A DNA stretch of 13,039 nucleotides from Ruminococcus sp. (GTDB lineage Bacteria > Bacillota > Clostridia > Oscillospirales > Acutalibacteraceae): the NCBI GenBank assembly GCA_017380355.1, contig JAFOED010000144.1:1-13039 (forward strand). The letters are read 5' to 3'. A program made the position numbers and the translations under genes. The first letter of the stretch is position 1; every line of letters begins with the position of its first letter. This document shows positions 1-7,961 of the stretch, one piece after another. The notes beneath the pieces are model-generated. The model was not told where the DNA came from. It saw nothing but the letters and a program-made list of their open reading frames with translations, and ran no database searches.

Positions 1-1
1 A

Positions 2-310
2 GTTAAAGGCATCTCACACATCACAGGTGGTGGATTCTATGAAAATATTCCACGTAGCATTCCTGATGGTTTAGGTGCTAAAATTGATCGATCTGCTGTA
101 AAAGTTCTACCTATTTTTGATTTACTTGCAAAAACAGGCGATATCAGTGAGCGTGATATGTTCAACACTTTCAATATGGGTGTTGGTATGAGCGTTGTTG
201 TAGCGCCAGAAGATGTAGAGAAGTCTCTTGAGATTCTCAAGGCTAACGGCGAGGACGCTTATGTAATAGGCGAGATTTTTGAATCAGACGAAAAAATTGT
301 TATCTGCTGA
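2..310 (+). CDS. purM: Phosphoribosylformylglycinamidine cyclo-ligase (AIR synthetase), C-terminal part
   Basis: This is the 3' end of a gene that begins upstream of the window: 102 codons are open from base 2 and end at TGA 308-310. AIR synthetase closes the imidazole ring, converting FGAM and ATP to 5-aminoimidazole ribonucleotide in the cytoplasm (step 5 of purine synthesis). The visible part is the C-terminal AIRS domain. It opens with the family signature GISHITGGGFYENIPR, followed by LPIFDLLAKTGDIS and the strongly conserved stretch MFNTFNMGVGM. The rest matches the family end, with V-V-V-A-P and then a short C-terminal helix and strand. The N-terminal ATP-binding domain lies outside the window and cannot be checked. 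purN starts 22 nt downstream on the same strand, as in a typical pur operon. The assignment is firm from these motifs and from context. Confidence 0.96.
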   Translation, partial: VKGISHITGGGFYENIPRSIPDGLGAKIDRSAVKVLPIFDLLAKTGDISERDMFNTFNMGVGMSVVVAPEDVEKSLEILKANGEDAYVIGEIFESDEKIVIC

Positions 311-332
311 TAGATTATAAAGGGGTATTTGT

Positions 333-938
333 ATGTCTAAAACAGCTAGAATCGCTGTCCTTGTTTCAGGTGGCGGAACTAACTTACAGGCTCTGATTAA
401 TTCACAGAAAAAGGGGATTATCAGCAGTGGTAAAATAGAGCTCGTTATTTCTAATAACGCTAATGCTTATGCACTAACCAGAGCTAAGAAAGCGTCTATT
501 GATACCGCGTGTGTTCTCAAAAAAGAATGTGCAGATCAGAAAGAGTTTGAAAATAAAATCATTGAGAAGCTTAAAGAATATGATATTGACTTGATTGTAT
601 TAGCTGGTTTTATGTCTATTTTAAGCGAAGATTTTACAAGTTTATATGCTAACAGGATTATAAATGTTCACCCGAGTTTGATTCCTTCTTTCTGCGGAAA
701 AGGCTTTTATGGGCTTAAAGTTCACGAAGCTGCTCTGGAAAAAGGTGTCAAAGTAACCGGTGCAACTGTTCATTTTGTTAATGAAATTCCTGATGGCGGC
801 GAGATTATCAAACAGAAAGCTGTTTATATCAGGGAAGATGATACCCCTGAAACTCTTCAGAAGCGAGTAATGCGACTTGCTGAGTGGAAGATTTTACCTG
901 AAGCTGTTGAAGAAGTAAGTAAAAAATTGATTAATTAA
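333..938 (+). CDS. purN: Phosphoribosylglycinamide formyltransferase, folate-dependent (GAR transformylase)
   Basis: PurN transfers the formyl group of 10-formyltetrahydrofolate to glycinamide ribonucleotide, giving FGAR (step 3 of purine synthesis, cytoplasmic). The protein has 201 residues, the usual size for a stand-alone PurN (E. coli is 212). The N-terminal loop VLVSGGGTNLQAL (residues 9-21) is the phosphate-binding start of the Rossmann-like domain. The catalytic Asn and His lie in NVHPSLIPSF as N111 and H113, and the conserved catalytic Asp is D154 in IPDGG, so the active site is intact. The end RVMRLAEWKILPEAV is typical of Gram-positive PurN. ATG 333 is supported by AAAGGGG at 319-325, 7 nt upstream. 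The purO-like gene starts 16 nt after its stop. There is no sign of PurT, the formate-dependent alternative, in the window. Confidence 0.97.
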   Translation: MSKTARIAVLVSGGGTNLQALINSQKKGIISSGKIELVISNNANAYALTRAKKASIDTACVLKKECADQKEFENKIIEKLKEYDIDLIVLAGFMSILSEDFTSLYANRIINVHPSLIPSFCGKGFYGLKVHEAALEKGVKVTGATVHFVNEIPDGGEIIKQKAVYIREDDTPETLQKRVMRLAEWKILPEAVEEVSKKLIN

Positions 939-954
939 GGAATTGGTGAGAAGT

Positions 955-1671
955 ATGGCATTATTTGATTTAAAGACACTATTAAGTGAAAATACATATC
1001 CTGGTCGCGGTATCGTTATGGGTATGTCAGAAGACGGTAAGTCTGCTATGTTTGCGTATTTTATAATGGGTAGAAGCGAAAACAGCCGAAATCGTATTTT
1101 CGAGAGATTTGATGGTGGTATGCGTACAAAGGCTTTTGATGAATCTAAATTATCAGACCCAAGCCTTATTATCTACAACCCATATTTAAATTTAGGTGAT
1201 ACTGATATTATCACTAATGGCGACCAGACAAATACAGTTTATGACTTCTTAAAAGAAGGTAAGACTTTCGAGGAAGCACTTACAACACGTGAGTTTGAGC
1301 CTGATGCTCCTAACTTTACACCTCGTATTTCTGGTATCGCAGATTTTGATTTTAAAAATGCTGATTTCTCATACAAACTCTCTATTTTAAAGAGTTCTAA
1401 CGGAAACCCTGAGGTTTGTAACCGTTATTATTATTCTTATAAGCCACTTGCTGGTATTGGTCATTTTATCCACACATATAAATGTGATGGTAATCCAATT
1501 CCATCATTCTATGGTGAGCCTGAGGAAGTATCACTTCCGAATACTGCTAAAGAGCTTGCTGACCTTTGCTGGAACAATTTGAACGAAGATAATAAAGTTT
1601 CTCTCTTCGTAAGATGCGTTCCACTCGATGGCAGTGAAGCTACAGAAATTATTATTAACAAGAACGTTTAA
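955..1671 (+). CDS. purO: PurO-type IMP cyclohydrolase
   Basis: The 238-residue protein resembles the IMP cyclohydrolase family first characterised in archaea as PurO (Pfam IMP_cyclohyd, an NTN-hydrolase fold). It would close the ring of FAICAR to give IMP, the last step of purine synthesis. Recognisable conserved pieces are NTYPGRGIVMG (13-23), the Arg-rich stretch AYFIMGRSENSRNRIF (34-49), LIIYNPYL (71-78), NGDQTN (88-93) and TPRISG (122-127). It is unrelated to the MGS-like cyclohydrolase domain of bifunctional PurH. Its job is supported by the next gene, which encodes only the transformylase half of PurH. The ATG at 955 is preferred over an in-frame TTG at 943, which would add only MVRS; GTGAG at 946-950 and AAGGA at 937-941 are candidate ribosome binding sites, both imperfectly spaced. 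The function is inferred from family and context. The symbol follows the archaeal enzyme. Confidence 0.88.
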   Translation: MALFDLKTLLSENTYPGRGIVMGMSEDGKSAMFAYFIMGRSENSRNRIFERFDGGMRTKAFDESKLSDPSLIIYNPYLNLGDTDIITNGDQTNTVYDFLKEGKTFEEALTTREFEPDAPNFTPRISGIADFDFKNADFSYKLSILKSSNGNPEVCNRYYYSYKPLAGIGHFIHTYKCDGNPIPSFYGEPEEVSLPNTAKELADLCWNNLNEDNKVSLFVRCVPLDGSEATEIIINKNV

Positions 1672-1673
1672 TT

Positions 1674-1680
1674 GAGGAGA
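1674..1680 (+). promoter_or_regulatory. Ribosome binding site fixing the AICAR transformylase start
   Basis: GAGGAGA lies 6 nt before ATG 1687. An in-frame TTG at 1672 overlaps this site, so it cannot itself be preceded by it. This makes ATG 1687 the true start and gives a protein without the spurious MRRRI extension. Confidence 0.8.
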
Positions 1681-1686
1681 CGTATT

Positions 1687-2871
1687 ATGACAGAATTTGA
1701 ATTAAAATATGGCTGTAACCCTAACCAGAAGCCTTCTAAAATTTTTATGGAAGATGGTTCAGAACTTCCGATTGAAATCCTCAACGGACGTCCTGGTTAC
1801 ATTAACTTTTTAGACGCGTTTAATGCTTGGCAGCTTGTAAAAGAGCTTAAAGAAGCTTTAGATATGCCTGCTGTAACATCGTTTAAGCACGTTTCTCCAA
1901 CATCTGCTGCTGTTGGTATCAAACTTTCTGATACTCTCAAAAAAGCTTGCTTTGTTGATGATATCGAAGGTTTAGATGACTCCCCACTCGCTTGTGCTTA
2001 TGCAAGAGCAAGAGGTACAGATCGTATGTGCTCATTCGGCGACTGGGTAGCTCTTTCTGATGTTTGTGACGTTACTACTGCTAAGATGATCGCTCGTGAA
2101 GTTTCTGATGGTATCATCGCTCCGGGCTATGATGATGAAGCGCTCGAGATCCTTAAATCTAAGCGCAAGGGTAGCTACAATATCGTTAAAATTGATCCTG
2201 ATTATGTTCCTGCTCCAATCGAAAAGAAACAGGTTTATGGTATTACTTTTGAACAGGGTCGTAACAACTTTGAAATCAACAAGGAACTTCTTTCAAATCT
2301 CGTTACACAGAACAAGGAATTGCCTGACAGCGCTGTAAGAGATCTGATTGTTGCTCTTATCACACTTAAGTATACACAGTCTAACTCTGTATGTTACGCT
2401 ATTGATGGACAGGCTATCGGTGTTGGTGCAGGCCAGCAGTCACGTATACACTGTACTCGACTTGCAGGTACTAAAGCTGATACTTGGTTCTTACGTCAGC
2501 ACGAAAAGGTGTTAAACCTTCCGTTCCTTGATACTATCAGAAGACCTGACCGTGATAATGTTATCGATGGCTATATCAACAAGAATGAGGAAGATGTTTG
2601 CGCGGATGGCAACTGGCAGAAGTACTTTAAAACTCAGCCAGAACCTCTTACAGATGAAGAAATTAAAGCATATCTCGCAACAAAAACAGATGTAGCTTTA
2701 GGTTCTGACGCTTTCTTCCCATTCAGTGATAACATCGAACGTGCATATCGCAGTGGCGTTAAGTATATTGCTGAGCCAGGTGGTTCTATCCGTGATGATG
2801 TTGTTATCGAATGCGCAGATAAGTACGGTATGGCTATGGCATTTACTGGAATGAGATTATTCCACCATTAA
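1687..2871 (+). CDS. purH: Stand-alone AICAR formyltransferase (transformylase domain of PurH)
   Basis: This enzyme transfers a formyl group from 10-formyltetrahydrofolate to AICAR, giving FAICAR, the penultimate step to IMP. The protein has 394 residues, about the size of the C-terminal transformylase domain of bifunctional PurH (over 500 residues), and starts directly with that domain's opening motif, LKYGCNPNQ (6-14). The catalytic Lys-His pair is K67-H68 in SFKHVSPTSAAVG. Other family marks are LKYTQSNSVCYA (227-238), GAGQQSRIHCTRLAG (247-261), DAFFPFSDNIERA, the glycine-rich AEPGGSIRDDVVI and the C-terminal MRLFHH. Nothing at the N-terminus resembles the MGS-like IMP cyclohydrolase domain. 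The partner activity is probably supplied by the PurO-type gene 15 nt upstream. The Lys-His pair argues for the folate-dependent enzyme rather than the ATP/formate-dependent archaeal PurP. The symbol is used by homology to the PurH C-terminus only. Confidence 0.94.
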   Translation: MTEFELKYGCNPNQKPSKIFMEDGSELPIEILNGRPGYINFLDAFNAWQLVKELKEALDMPAVTSFKHVSPTSAAVGIKLSDTLKKACFVDDIEGLDDSPLACAYARARGTDRMCSFGDWVALSDVCDVTTAKMIAREVSDGIIAPGYDDEALEILKSKRKGSYNIVKIDPDYVPAPIEKKQVYGITFEQGRNNFEINKELLSNLVTQNKELPDSAVRDLIVALITLKYTQSNSVCYAIDGQAIGVGAGQQSRIHCTRLAGTKADTWFLRQHEKVLNLPFLDTIRRPDRDNVIDGYINKNEEDVCADGNWQKYFKTQPEPLTDEEIKAYLATKTDVALGSDAFFPFSDNIERAYRSGVKYIAEPGGSIRDDVVIECADKYGMAMAFTGMRLFHH

Positions 2872-2889
2872 TTTTGAAAGAGGATTCTT

Positions 2890-4158
2890 ATGAAGATATT
2901 AGTTGTAGGCGGCGGTGGCCGCGAACATGCTATTATTAAAAAGATTAAAGAAAATAAAGAAGTTACAGAGATTTTTGCACTTCCTGGTAATGGCGGCATG
3001 GCACAGGATGCTACTTGTGTTGCTATCGGCGCAAAGGATATTGAAAATATCGTAAAATTTGCTGTTGATAACAGTATTGATTACGCTGTTGTTGCACCTG
3101 ATGATCCGCTGGTGCTTGGTTGTGTTGATGCGTTAAACGAGAAGGGAATTCCTTGTTTTGGTCCAAAAGCAAATGCCGCTATTATTGAGGGTAGCAAGGT
3201 TTTCTCTAAAAATCTTATGAAAAAATATAACATTCCTACTGCACAGTATGAGGTGTTTGATGATATGGAGAAAGCTCTTACGTATCTCGATACTGCTCCT
3301 ATTCCTACTGTAATCAAGGCTGACGGTCTTGCTTTAGGTAAGGGTGTTATTATTGCTAATACTAGAGAAGAGGCAAAAGACGCTGTTAAATCTATGATGG
3401 AAGATAAGGTCTTCGGAGACAGTGGTAATAACGTTGTAATTGAAGAATTTCTCACAGGTCCTGAAGTTTCTGTGCTCTCATTTACAGATGGTAAAACAGT
3501 AGTACCTATGGTTTCTTCTATGGACCATAAACGTGCTCTTGATAACGACGAGGGTCTTAACACAGGTGGTATGGGCACTGTTGCTCCAAATCCTTACTAT
3601 AATGACGCTGTAGCAAAAGAATGTATGGATAAGATTTTTATCCCTACAATGAACGCTATGAACGCTGAGGGTAGAACATTTAAGGGCTGCCTCTATTTTG
3701 GCCTTATGCTTACACCTAACGGACCTAAGGTTATTGAGTATAACTGTCGTTTCGGTGACCCTGAAACACAGGTTGTACTTCCACTTTTAGATACTGACTT
3801 ACTTACAATTATGCAGGCTGTTACAAACGAAACTCTTGCCGAGCTTGATGTTAAGTTTGCTGATAAATCTGCTTGTTGTGTAATCATGGCATCTAACGGT
3901 TATCCAAAATCATACGATAAGGGCTTTGAGATGACTATTCCTGCTGAGATTTCTGATAACGTATACGTTGCAGGGGCTAAACTATCTGACGGTAAGTTGC
4001 TTACAGATGGTGGTCGAGTATTAGGTGCTACAGCTATTGCTGATACACTTGAAGATGCTATTAAAGCGTCATACAATATGGTTGAACAGATTAAATTTGA
4101 TAACGCTTATTATCGTAAAGATATCGGTAAAAAAGCGTTAGCTGCTAAGGAGGGTTAA
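2890..4158 (+). CDS. purD: Phosphoribosylamine-glycine ligase (GAR synthetase)
   Basis: PurD joins phosphoribosylamine and glycine with ATP to form GAR (step 2 of purine synthesis, cytoplasmic). Its 422 residues match the normal PurD length. The protein opens with KILVVGGGGREHAI (2-15), the PurD N-terminal fold. The ATP-grasp region includes VIKADGLALGKGV (141-153) and IEEFLTGPEVSVL (184-196). Then come NTGGMGTVAPNPYY (224-237) and the metal/ATP-binding IEYNCRFGDPETQVVLP (282-298), all characteristic of the family. The end matches the PurD C-terminal domain, with DNAYYRKDIGKKAL. ATG 2890 follows an AAAGAGGA site at 2877-2884. The last codons of this gene (GCT AAG GAG GGT TAA) contain the ribosome binding site of purL, which starts 3 nt after the stop, so translation of the two is probably coupled. 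Confidence 0.98.
   Translation: MKILVVGGGGREHAIIKKIKENKEVTEIFALPGNGGMAQDATCVAIGAKDIENIVKFAVDNSIDYAVVAPDDPLVLGCVDALNEKGIPCFGPKANAAIIEGSKVFSKNLMKKYNIPTAQYEVFDDMEKALTYLDTAPIPTVIKADGLALGKGVIIANTREEAKDAVKSMMEDKVFGDSGNNVVIEEFLTGPEVSVLSFTDGKTVVPMVSSMDHKRALDNDEGLNTGGMGTVAPNPYYNDAVAKECMDKIFIPTMNAMNAEGRTFKGCLYFGLMLTPNGPKVIEYNCRFGDPETQVVLPLLDTDLLTIMQAVTNETLAELDVKFADKSACCVIMASNGYPKSYDKGFEMTIPAEISDNVYVAGAKLSDGKLLTDGGRVLGATAIADTLEDAIKASYNMVEQIKFDNAYYRKDIGKKALAAKEG
4147..4154 (+). promoter_or_regulatory. purL ribosome binding site embedded in the end of purD
   Basis: AAGGAGGG lies 7 nt before ATG 4162 and is read as the Lys-Glu-Gly codons that end purD. Ribosomes finishing purD would clear and expose this site, a layout that suggests translational coupling. 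Confidence 0.8.
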
Positions 4159-4161
4159 GCT

Positions 4162-7100
4162 ATGGTATATCGCGTATTTGTCGAAAAGAAGAGAGAACTT
4201 GCGCATGAAGCAAAAGCGCTTTACAACGAAGCTGTTACTCTTCTCGGTATTAAAAATCTCACTGATGTTCGTGTTTTAAATAGATACGACGCTGAAAATA
4301 TTACAGAAGAACTTTTTGATTACGCTTGTAAAACTGTTTTTTCAGAACCTCAGCTTGATATTACTTCAAGCGAAGTTGAATTTGAGGACGCAACAGTTTT
4401 TGCAGTTGAGTTCTTACCAGGTCAGTTTGATCAGCGTGCTGATTCTGCAGCTCAGTGTATCCAGATTATTTCTCAGGGTGATAGACCAACAATTAAATCT
4501 GCAAAGATTTATGTTCTTTATGGTGATCTGACATCTGAAGAAATCGCTGAAATCAAAAAGTATGTTATTAACCCTGTAGAGTCACGTGAAGCTGTTTTAG
4601 AAAAGCCAGAAACACTTGCTGCTTCATACGACATTCCTACTGAGGTTGCTGTATTAGACGGCTTTACAGCACTCGATAGAGAGGGCTTAGAACAGTTCGT
4701 TAAAGATTACGGTCTCGCTATGGATGCTGATGATATCGCTTTCTGTCAGCAGTATTTCTTATCTGAACACAGAGATCCTACTATCACAGAAATCCGTATG
4801 ATCGATACATACTGGTCTGACCACTGTCGTCATACAACATTTTTAACTGTTATTGATGACGTGAAATTCGAAGATGAGCTTTTACAGAAAGCTTATGACG
4901 AATATATCGCTGTAAGAGAAGAGCTCGGCAGAACAAAACCTATCTGCCTTATGGATTTAGCTACAGTTGCAGTTAAATACCTCAAAAAGCACGGCAAACT
5001 CGATAAGCTTGATGAGAGCGAAGAGATTAATGCTTGTACTGTTAAGATTGACGTTGAGGTTGACGGTGTTACTGAGCCATGGCTCTTACTCTTTAAGAAT
5101 GAAACACATAACCATCCTACTGAAATCGAACCATTTGGTGGTGCTGCTACTTGTATTGGTGGTGCTATCCGTGACCCGCTTTCAGGACGTGCTTATGTAT
5201 ATGGCGCTATGCGTGTTACAGGTGCTGCTGATCCGCTTAAGCCTGTTGCTGAAACAATTCCGGGTAAGCTCCCACAGAGAAAGATTGTAACTACTGCTGC
5301 TGCTGGTTATTCTTCTTACGGTAACCAGATTGGTCTTGCTACAGGTATTGTAGATGAGATTTTCCACCCAGGTTACGCTGCTAAACGTATGGAAATTGGT
5401 GCTGTTATTGCTGCAGCTCCTGCAGAGAATGTTAGACGCGAAGTTCCATCACCTGGCGATATCGTTGTTTACTTAGGCGGTTCTACAGGTCGTGATGGCA
5501 TTGGCGGTGCTACAGGTTCTTCTAAAAAGCACGATTCTCACTCTGTTGAGACATGTGGCGCTGAAGTACAGAAAGGTAATGCACCAGAAGAGAGAAAACT
5601 TCAGCGTTTATTTAGAAATCCTGATGCAACAAAGCTCATTAAACGTTGTAACGACTTTGGTGCTGGCGGTGTATCTGTTGCTATTGGTGAGCTTGCTGAT
5701 GGTCTTAATATTAACTTAAACGCTGTTCCTAAGAAATACGATGGCTTAGACGGTACTGAACTTGCTATCAGTGAGTCACAGGAGCGTATGGCTGTTGTTA
5801 TTGAGCCAGAAAATGTAGATAAGTTTATCGCTCTTGCAAAAGAAGAGAACCTTCAGGCTTGTCCTGTTGCTGTAGTTACTGAAGAGCCTAGACTCGTAAT
5901 GAACTGGAACGGCAAAAATATTGTTGATATCAGCAGAGAGTTTTTAAACTCTAACGGTGCTGATAAACATATCTCAATTGCTCCTGCTAAAGCTGAGAGT
6001 ATTGATAAACTTGTTGAGGGTACATTCACAGATAATCTCTTAAAGATTGCTGATGACCTCAATATTTGTTCTAAACGTGGTCTTTCTGAGAGATTCGACT
6101 CTACAATTGGTGCTGGTACTGTTCTTATGCCATTTGGTGGTAAGAATCAGCTTACACCAATTCAGAGTATGGTTCAGAAGATTTCTGTTGAGAAGAAGCA
6201 TACAGACGATTGTTCATTTATGTCGTGGGGTTACAATCCATTCATCATGGAGAAGAGCCCATATCACGGCGCTTATCTTGCAGTAGTTGAGTCTGTATGT
6301 AAGCTTATTGCAACAGGCGCTAAATTTGAAGACGTATATCTTACATTCCAGGAGTATTTTGAAAGCCCAGGTAAAGATGCTAAGCGTTGGGGTAAACCTC
6401 TCGCAGCACTTTTAGGTGCATTTAAAGCTCAGAAAGAGCTCCAGATTGGTTCTATCGGTGGTAAAGACTCAATGAGTGGAACATTCGAAGATTTAGATGT
6501 ACCTCCAACACTTGTATCTTTTGCGGTTACAACAGGTAAGGTTTCTGACGTTGTTTCTCCTGAATTTAAGAAAGCAGGAAACAAAGTTATCTTCCTTAAA
6601 GCTGATACAGATGAAAACGGTTTACCTGTAACTGAATCACTTGTAGCTTTATTTGATAAGGTATTCACTCTCCTTAACAGCGGTAAGGCTGTAGCTTGTT
6701 ACACACCTACATTAGGCGGTATTGCTGAAGCTGTTATGAAGATGACATTCGGTAATTCTTTAGGCTTTAAGTTTAACGATAAGTTAAGTGTAAATGATAT
6801 CTTCGGTTATAACTATGGTGCATTTGTCCTCGAAGTTGAGGATGGGGTAGAGGAAGATGCTGTTATCGGCTGTGTAACAGATGACAGTATGATTTCTTAT
6901 GGCTCTGAATCTGTAAATATCGATAAAGTTCTCGGTGTTTATGAAGATAAACTTGAATCAGTATACTCTTGCAACATCGAGCACGAAGATAAGAAGATTG
7001 AAAACATTTCTTATCCATGTGATAAATGGTCTGCTCCTTCTATTAAGGTTGCTAAACCGAAGGTTCTTATTCCTGCATTCCCAGGCACAAACTGTGAATT

Positions 7101-7851
7101 CGACAGCGCTAAAGCTGTACGTGATGCAGGCGCTGAACCTGAAATTATCGTTATCAACAACCTCGACGCTGCTGGCATTCAGAGAAGTGTTGAGAAATTC
7201 GCTGATGCTCTTAAGACATCACAGATGGTATTTATCCCTGGTGGTTTCTCAGGCGGTGACGAACCTGATGGTAGTGGTAAGTTTATCACTGCATTCTTCC
7301 GTAATGCCGCTATCAAAGAAGGTGTTACAGACTTGCTCGACAACCGTGATGGTCTTATGTGTGGTATTTGTAACGGTTTCCAGGCGCTTATTAAGCTTGG
7401 TTTAGTACCATTTGGTAAGATTATTGATACTGACGAGAATTGTCCTACACTTACATTTAATACAATTTCTCGCCACCAGAGCAGAATTGTCAGAACAAGA
7501 ATTGCTTCTAACAAGTCTCCTTGGCTTGCTCTTACAAATGTCGGAGATGTATATAATGTTCCGATTTCTCACGGTGAGGGTAGATTCTTGGCTTCTGATG
7601 AGTTTGTAAAACAGCTTATCGAGAATGGTCAGGTTGCTACACAGTATGTTGACCTTAATGGAAACGCTACAACTGATGTACACTTCAACCCTAATGACTC
7701 AATGCTCGCTATTGAAGGTATTACTTCACCTGATGGAAGAGTATTCGGTAAAATGGGACATAGCGAACGTATCGGTGCAGGTCTTTACAAGAATGTGCCA
7801 GGCGAATATGATATTCGTATGTTCGAAGCTGCAGTTAAATATTTTAAATAA
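4162..7851 (+). CDS. purL: Phosphoribosylformylglycinamidine synthase, single-chain form with glutaminase domain
   Basis: FGAM synthase converts FGAR, glutamine and ATP to FGAM (step 4). This 1229-residue protein fuses in one chain what Bacillus makes as PurS, PurL and PurQ. Residues 1 to about 140 are a PurS-like N-terminal region (MVYRVFVEKK start). The synthetase core begins around 165 and carries DTYWSDHCRHTTF (215-227) and KNETHNHPTEIEPFGGAATC (312-331), the substrate/ATP signature. A second AIRS-like half follows, with KQLTPIQSMVQK-type and GGKDSMSGTF motifs. The class I glutaminase domain starts near residue 965 (KPKVLIPAFPGTNCEFDS). Its nucleophile is probably C1070 in GICNGF, with H1200 and E1202 in MGHSER completing the triad; HGEGRF lies at 1137-1142. 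The active site therefore appears complete. The length and the HSE form of the triad fit the clostridial/streptococcal clade rather than the longer proteobacterial PurL (about 1295). It is the last gene of the operon and is followed by a terminator. Confidence 0.97.
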   Translation: MVYRVFVEKKRELAHEAKALYNEAVTLLGIKNLTDVRVLNRYDAENITEELFDYACKTVFSEPQLDITSSEVEFEDATVFAVEFLPGQFDQRADSAAQCIQIISQGDRPTIKSAKIYVLYGDLTSEEIAEIKKYVINPVESREAVLEKPETLAASYDIPTEVAVLDGFTALDREGLEQFVKDYGLAMDADDIAFCQQYFLSEHRDPTITEIRMIDTYWSDHCRHTTFLTVIDDVKFEDELLQKAYDEYIAVREELGRTKPICLMDLATVAVKYLKKHGKLDKLDESEEINACTVKIDVEVDGVTEPWLLLFKNETHNHPTEIEPFGGAATCIGGAIRDPLSGRAYVYGAMRVTGAADPLKPVAETIPGKLPQRKIVTTAAAGYSSYGNQIGLATGIVDEIFHPGYAAKRMEIGAVIAAAPAENVRREVPSPGDIVVYLGGSTGRDGIGGATGSSKKHDSHSVETCGAEVQKGNAPEERKLQRLFRNPDATKLIKRCNDFGAGGVSVAIGELADGLNINLNAVPKKYDGLDGTELAISESQERMAVVIEPENVDKFIALAKEENLQACPVAVVTEEPRLVMNWNGKNIVDISREFLNSNGADKHISIAPAKAESIDKLVEGTFTDNLLKIADDLNICSKRGLSERFDSTIGAGTVLMPFGGKNQLTPIQSMVQKISVEKKHTDDCSFMSWGYNPFIMEKSPYHGAYLAVVESVCKLIATGAKFEDVYLTFQEYFESPGKDAKRWGKPLAALLGAFKAQKELQIGSIGGKDSMSGTFEDLDVPPTLVSFAVTTGKVSDVVSPEFKKAGNKVIFLKADTDENGLPVTESLVALFDKVFTLLNSGKAVACYTPTLGGIAEAVMKMTFGNSLGFKFNDKLSVNDIFGYNYGAFVLEVEDGVEEDAVIGCVTDDSMISYGSESVNIDKVLGVYEDKLESVYSCNIEHEDKKIENISYPCDKWSAPSIKVAKPKVLIPAFPGTNCEFDSAKAVRDAGAEPEIIVINNLDAAGIQRSVEKFADALKTSQMVFIPGGFSGGDEPDGSGKFITAFFRNAAIKEGVTDLLDNRDGLMCGICNGFQALIKLGLVPFGKIIDTDENCPTLTFNTISRHQSRIVRTRIASNKSPWLALTNVGDVYNVPISHGEGRFLASDEFVKQLIENGQVATQYVDLNGNATTDVHFNPNDSMLAIEGITSPDGRVFGKMGHSERIGAGLYKNVPGEYDIRMFEAAVKYFK

Positions 7852-7861
7852 TATAATAATT

Positions 7862-7888
7862 AAGCCGACCTTTGTGGTCGGCTTTTTT
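7862..7888 (+). terminator. Intrinsic terminator of the purine operon
   Basis: The arms AAGCCGACC (7862-7870) and GGTCGGCTT (7876-7884) pair perfectly over 9 bp around the 5-nt loop TTTGT, and a run of six T (7883-7888) follows. It lies 10 nt after the purL stop and separates the pur operon from the acyltransferase gene. Confidence 0.95.
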
Positions 7889-7904
7889 ATATTACAATTA
7901 TGAT

Positions 7905-7918
7905 ATATTCTTGAATAT
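7905..7918. repeat. 14-bp palindrome overlapping the -35 element (possible operator)
   Basis: ATATTC-TT-GAATAT is an inverted repeat with perfect 6-bp arms and a 2-bp centre. Its right half overlaps the -35 hexamer TTGAAT (7911-7916) of the promoter in front of the acyltransferase gene. The position would suit a repressor, but the DNA is AT-rich, so chance is a real alternative. Confidence 0.35.
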
Positions 7919-7939
7919 GTGAAATTGGTATGATATAAT
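7911..7939 (+). promoter_or_regulatory. Predicted housekeeping promoter for the acyltransferase-symporter unit
   Basis: A -35 box TTGAAT (7911-7916) and a perfect -10 box TATAAT (7934-7939) are separated by exactly 17 bp, and TGA directly before the -10 gives an extended TGn element. Transcription would start near 7946, leaving a leader of about 16 nt that holds the AGGAGGTG ribosome binding site (7950-7957). It lies just after the pur terminator, which supports independent transcription. Confidence 0.82.
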
Positions 7940-7961
7940 TTTTGTGTATAGGAGGTGTAAG

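Noticed and set aside
943..954. TTG start giving a longer PurO-type protein (MVRS extension)
   Set aside because: TTG is a weak start, only 4 nt after the purN stop; the ATG at 955 begins where family similarity begins (MALFDLKTLL).
3081..3578. 165-codon open frame on the minus strand inside purD
   Set aside because: It lies fully antisense to a well-supported gene, has no recognisable motif, and its low-complexity Ser/Leu/Pro composition is what the reverse complement of purD codons yields.
6935..7405. 156-codon open frame on the plus strand inside purL
   Set aside because: It is a shifted-frame shadow of conserved PurL sequence, Leu/Ser-rich without domain features, and the PurL reading covers the same bases with clear family motifs.
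7852..7961. Possible riboswitch or attenuator between purL and the acyltransferase gene
   Set aside because: The 110-nt gap is fully explained by the terminator, a promoter and a ribosome binding site; the predicted leader of about 16 nt is too short to hold a riboswitch.
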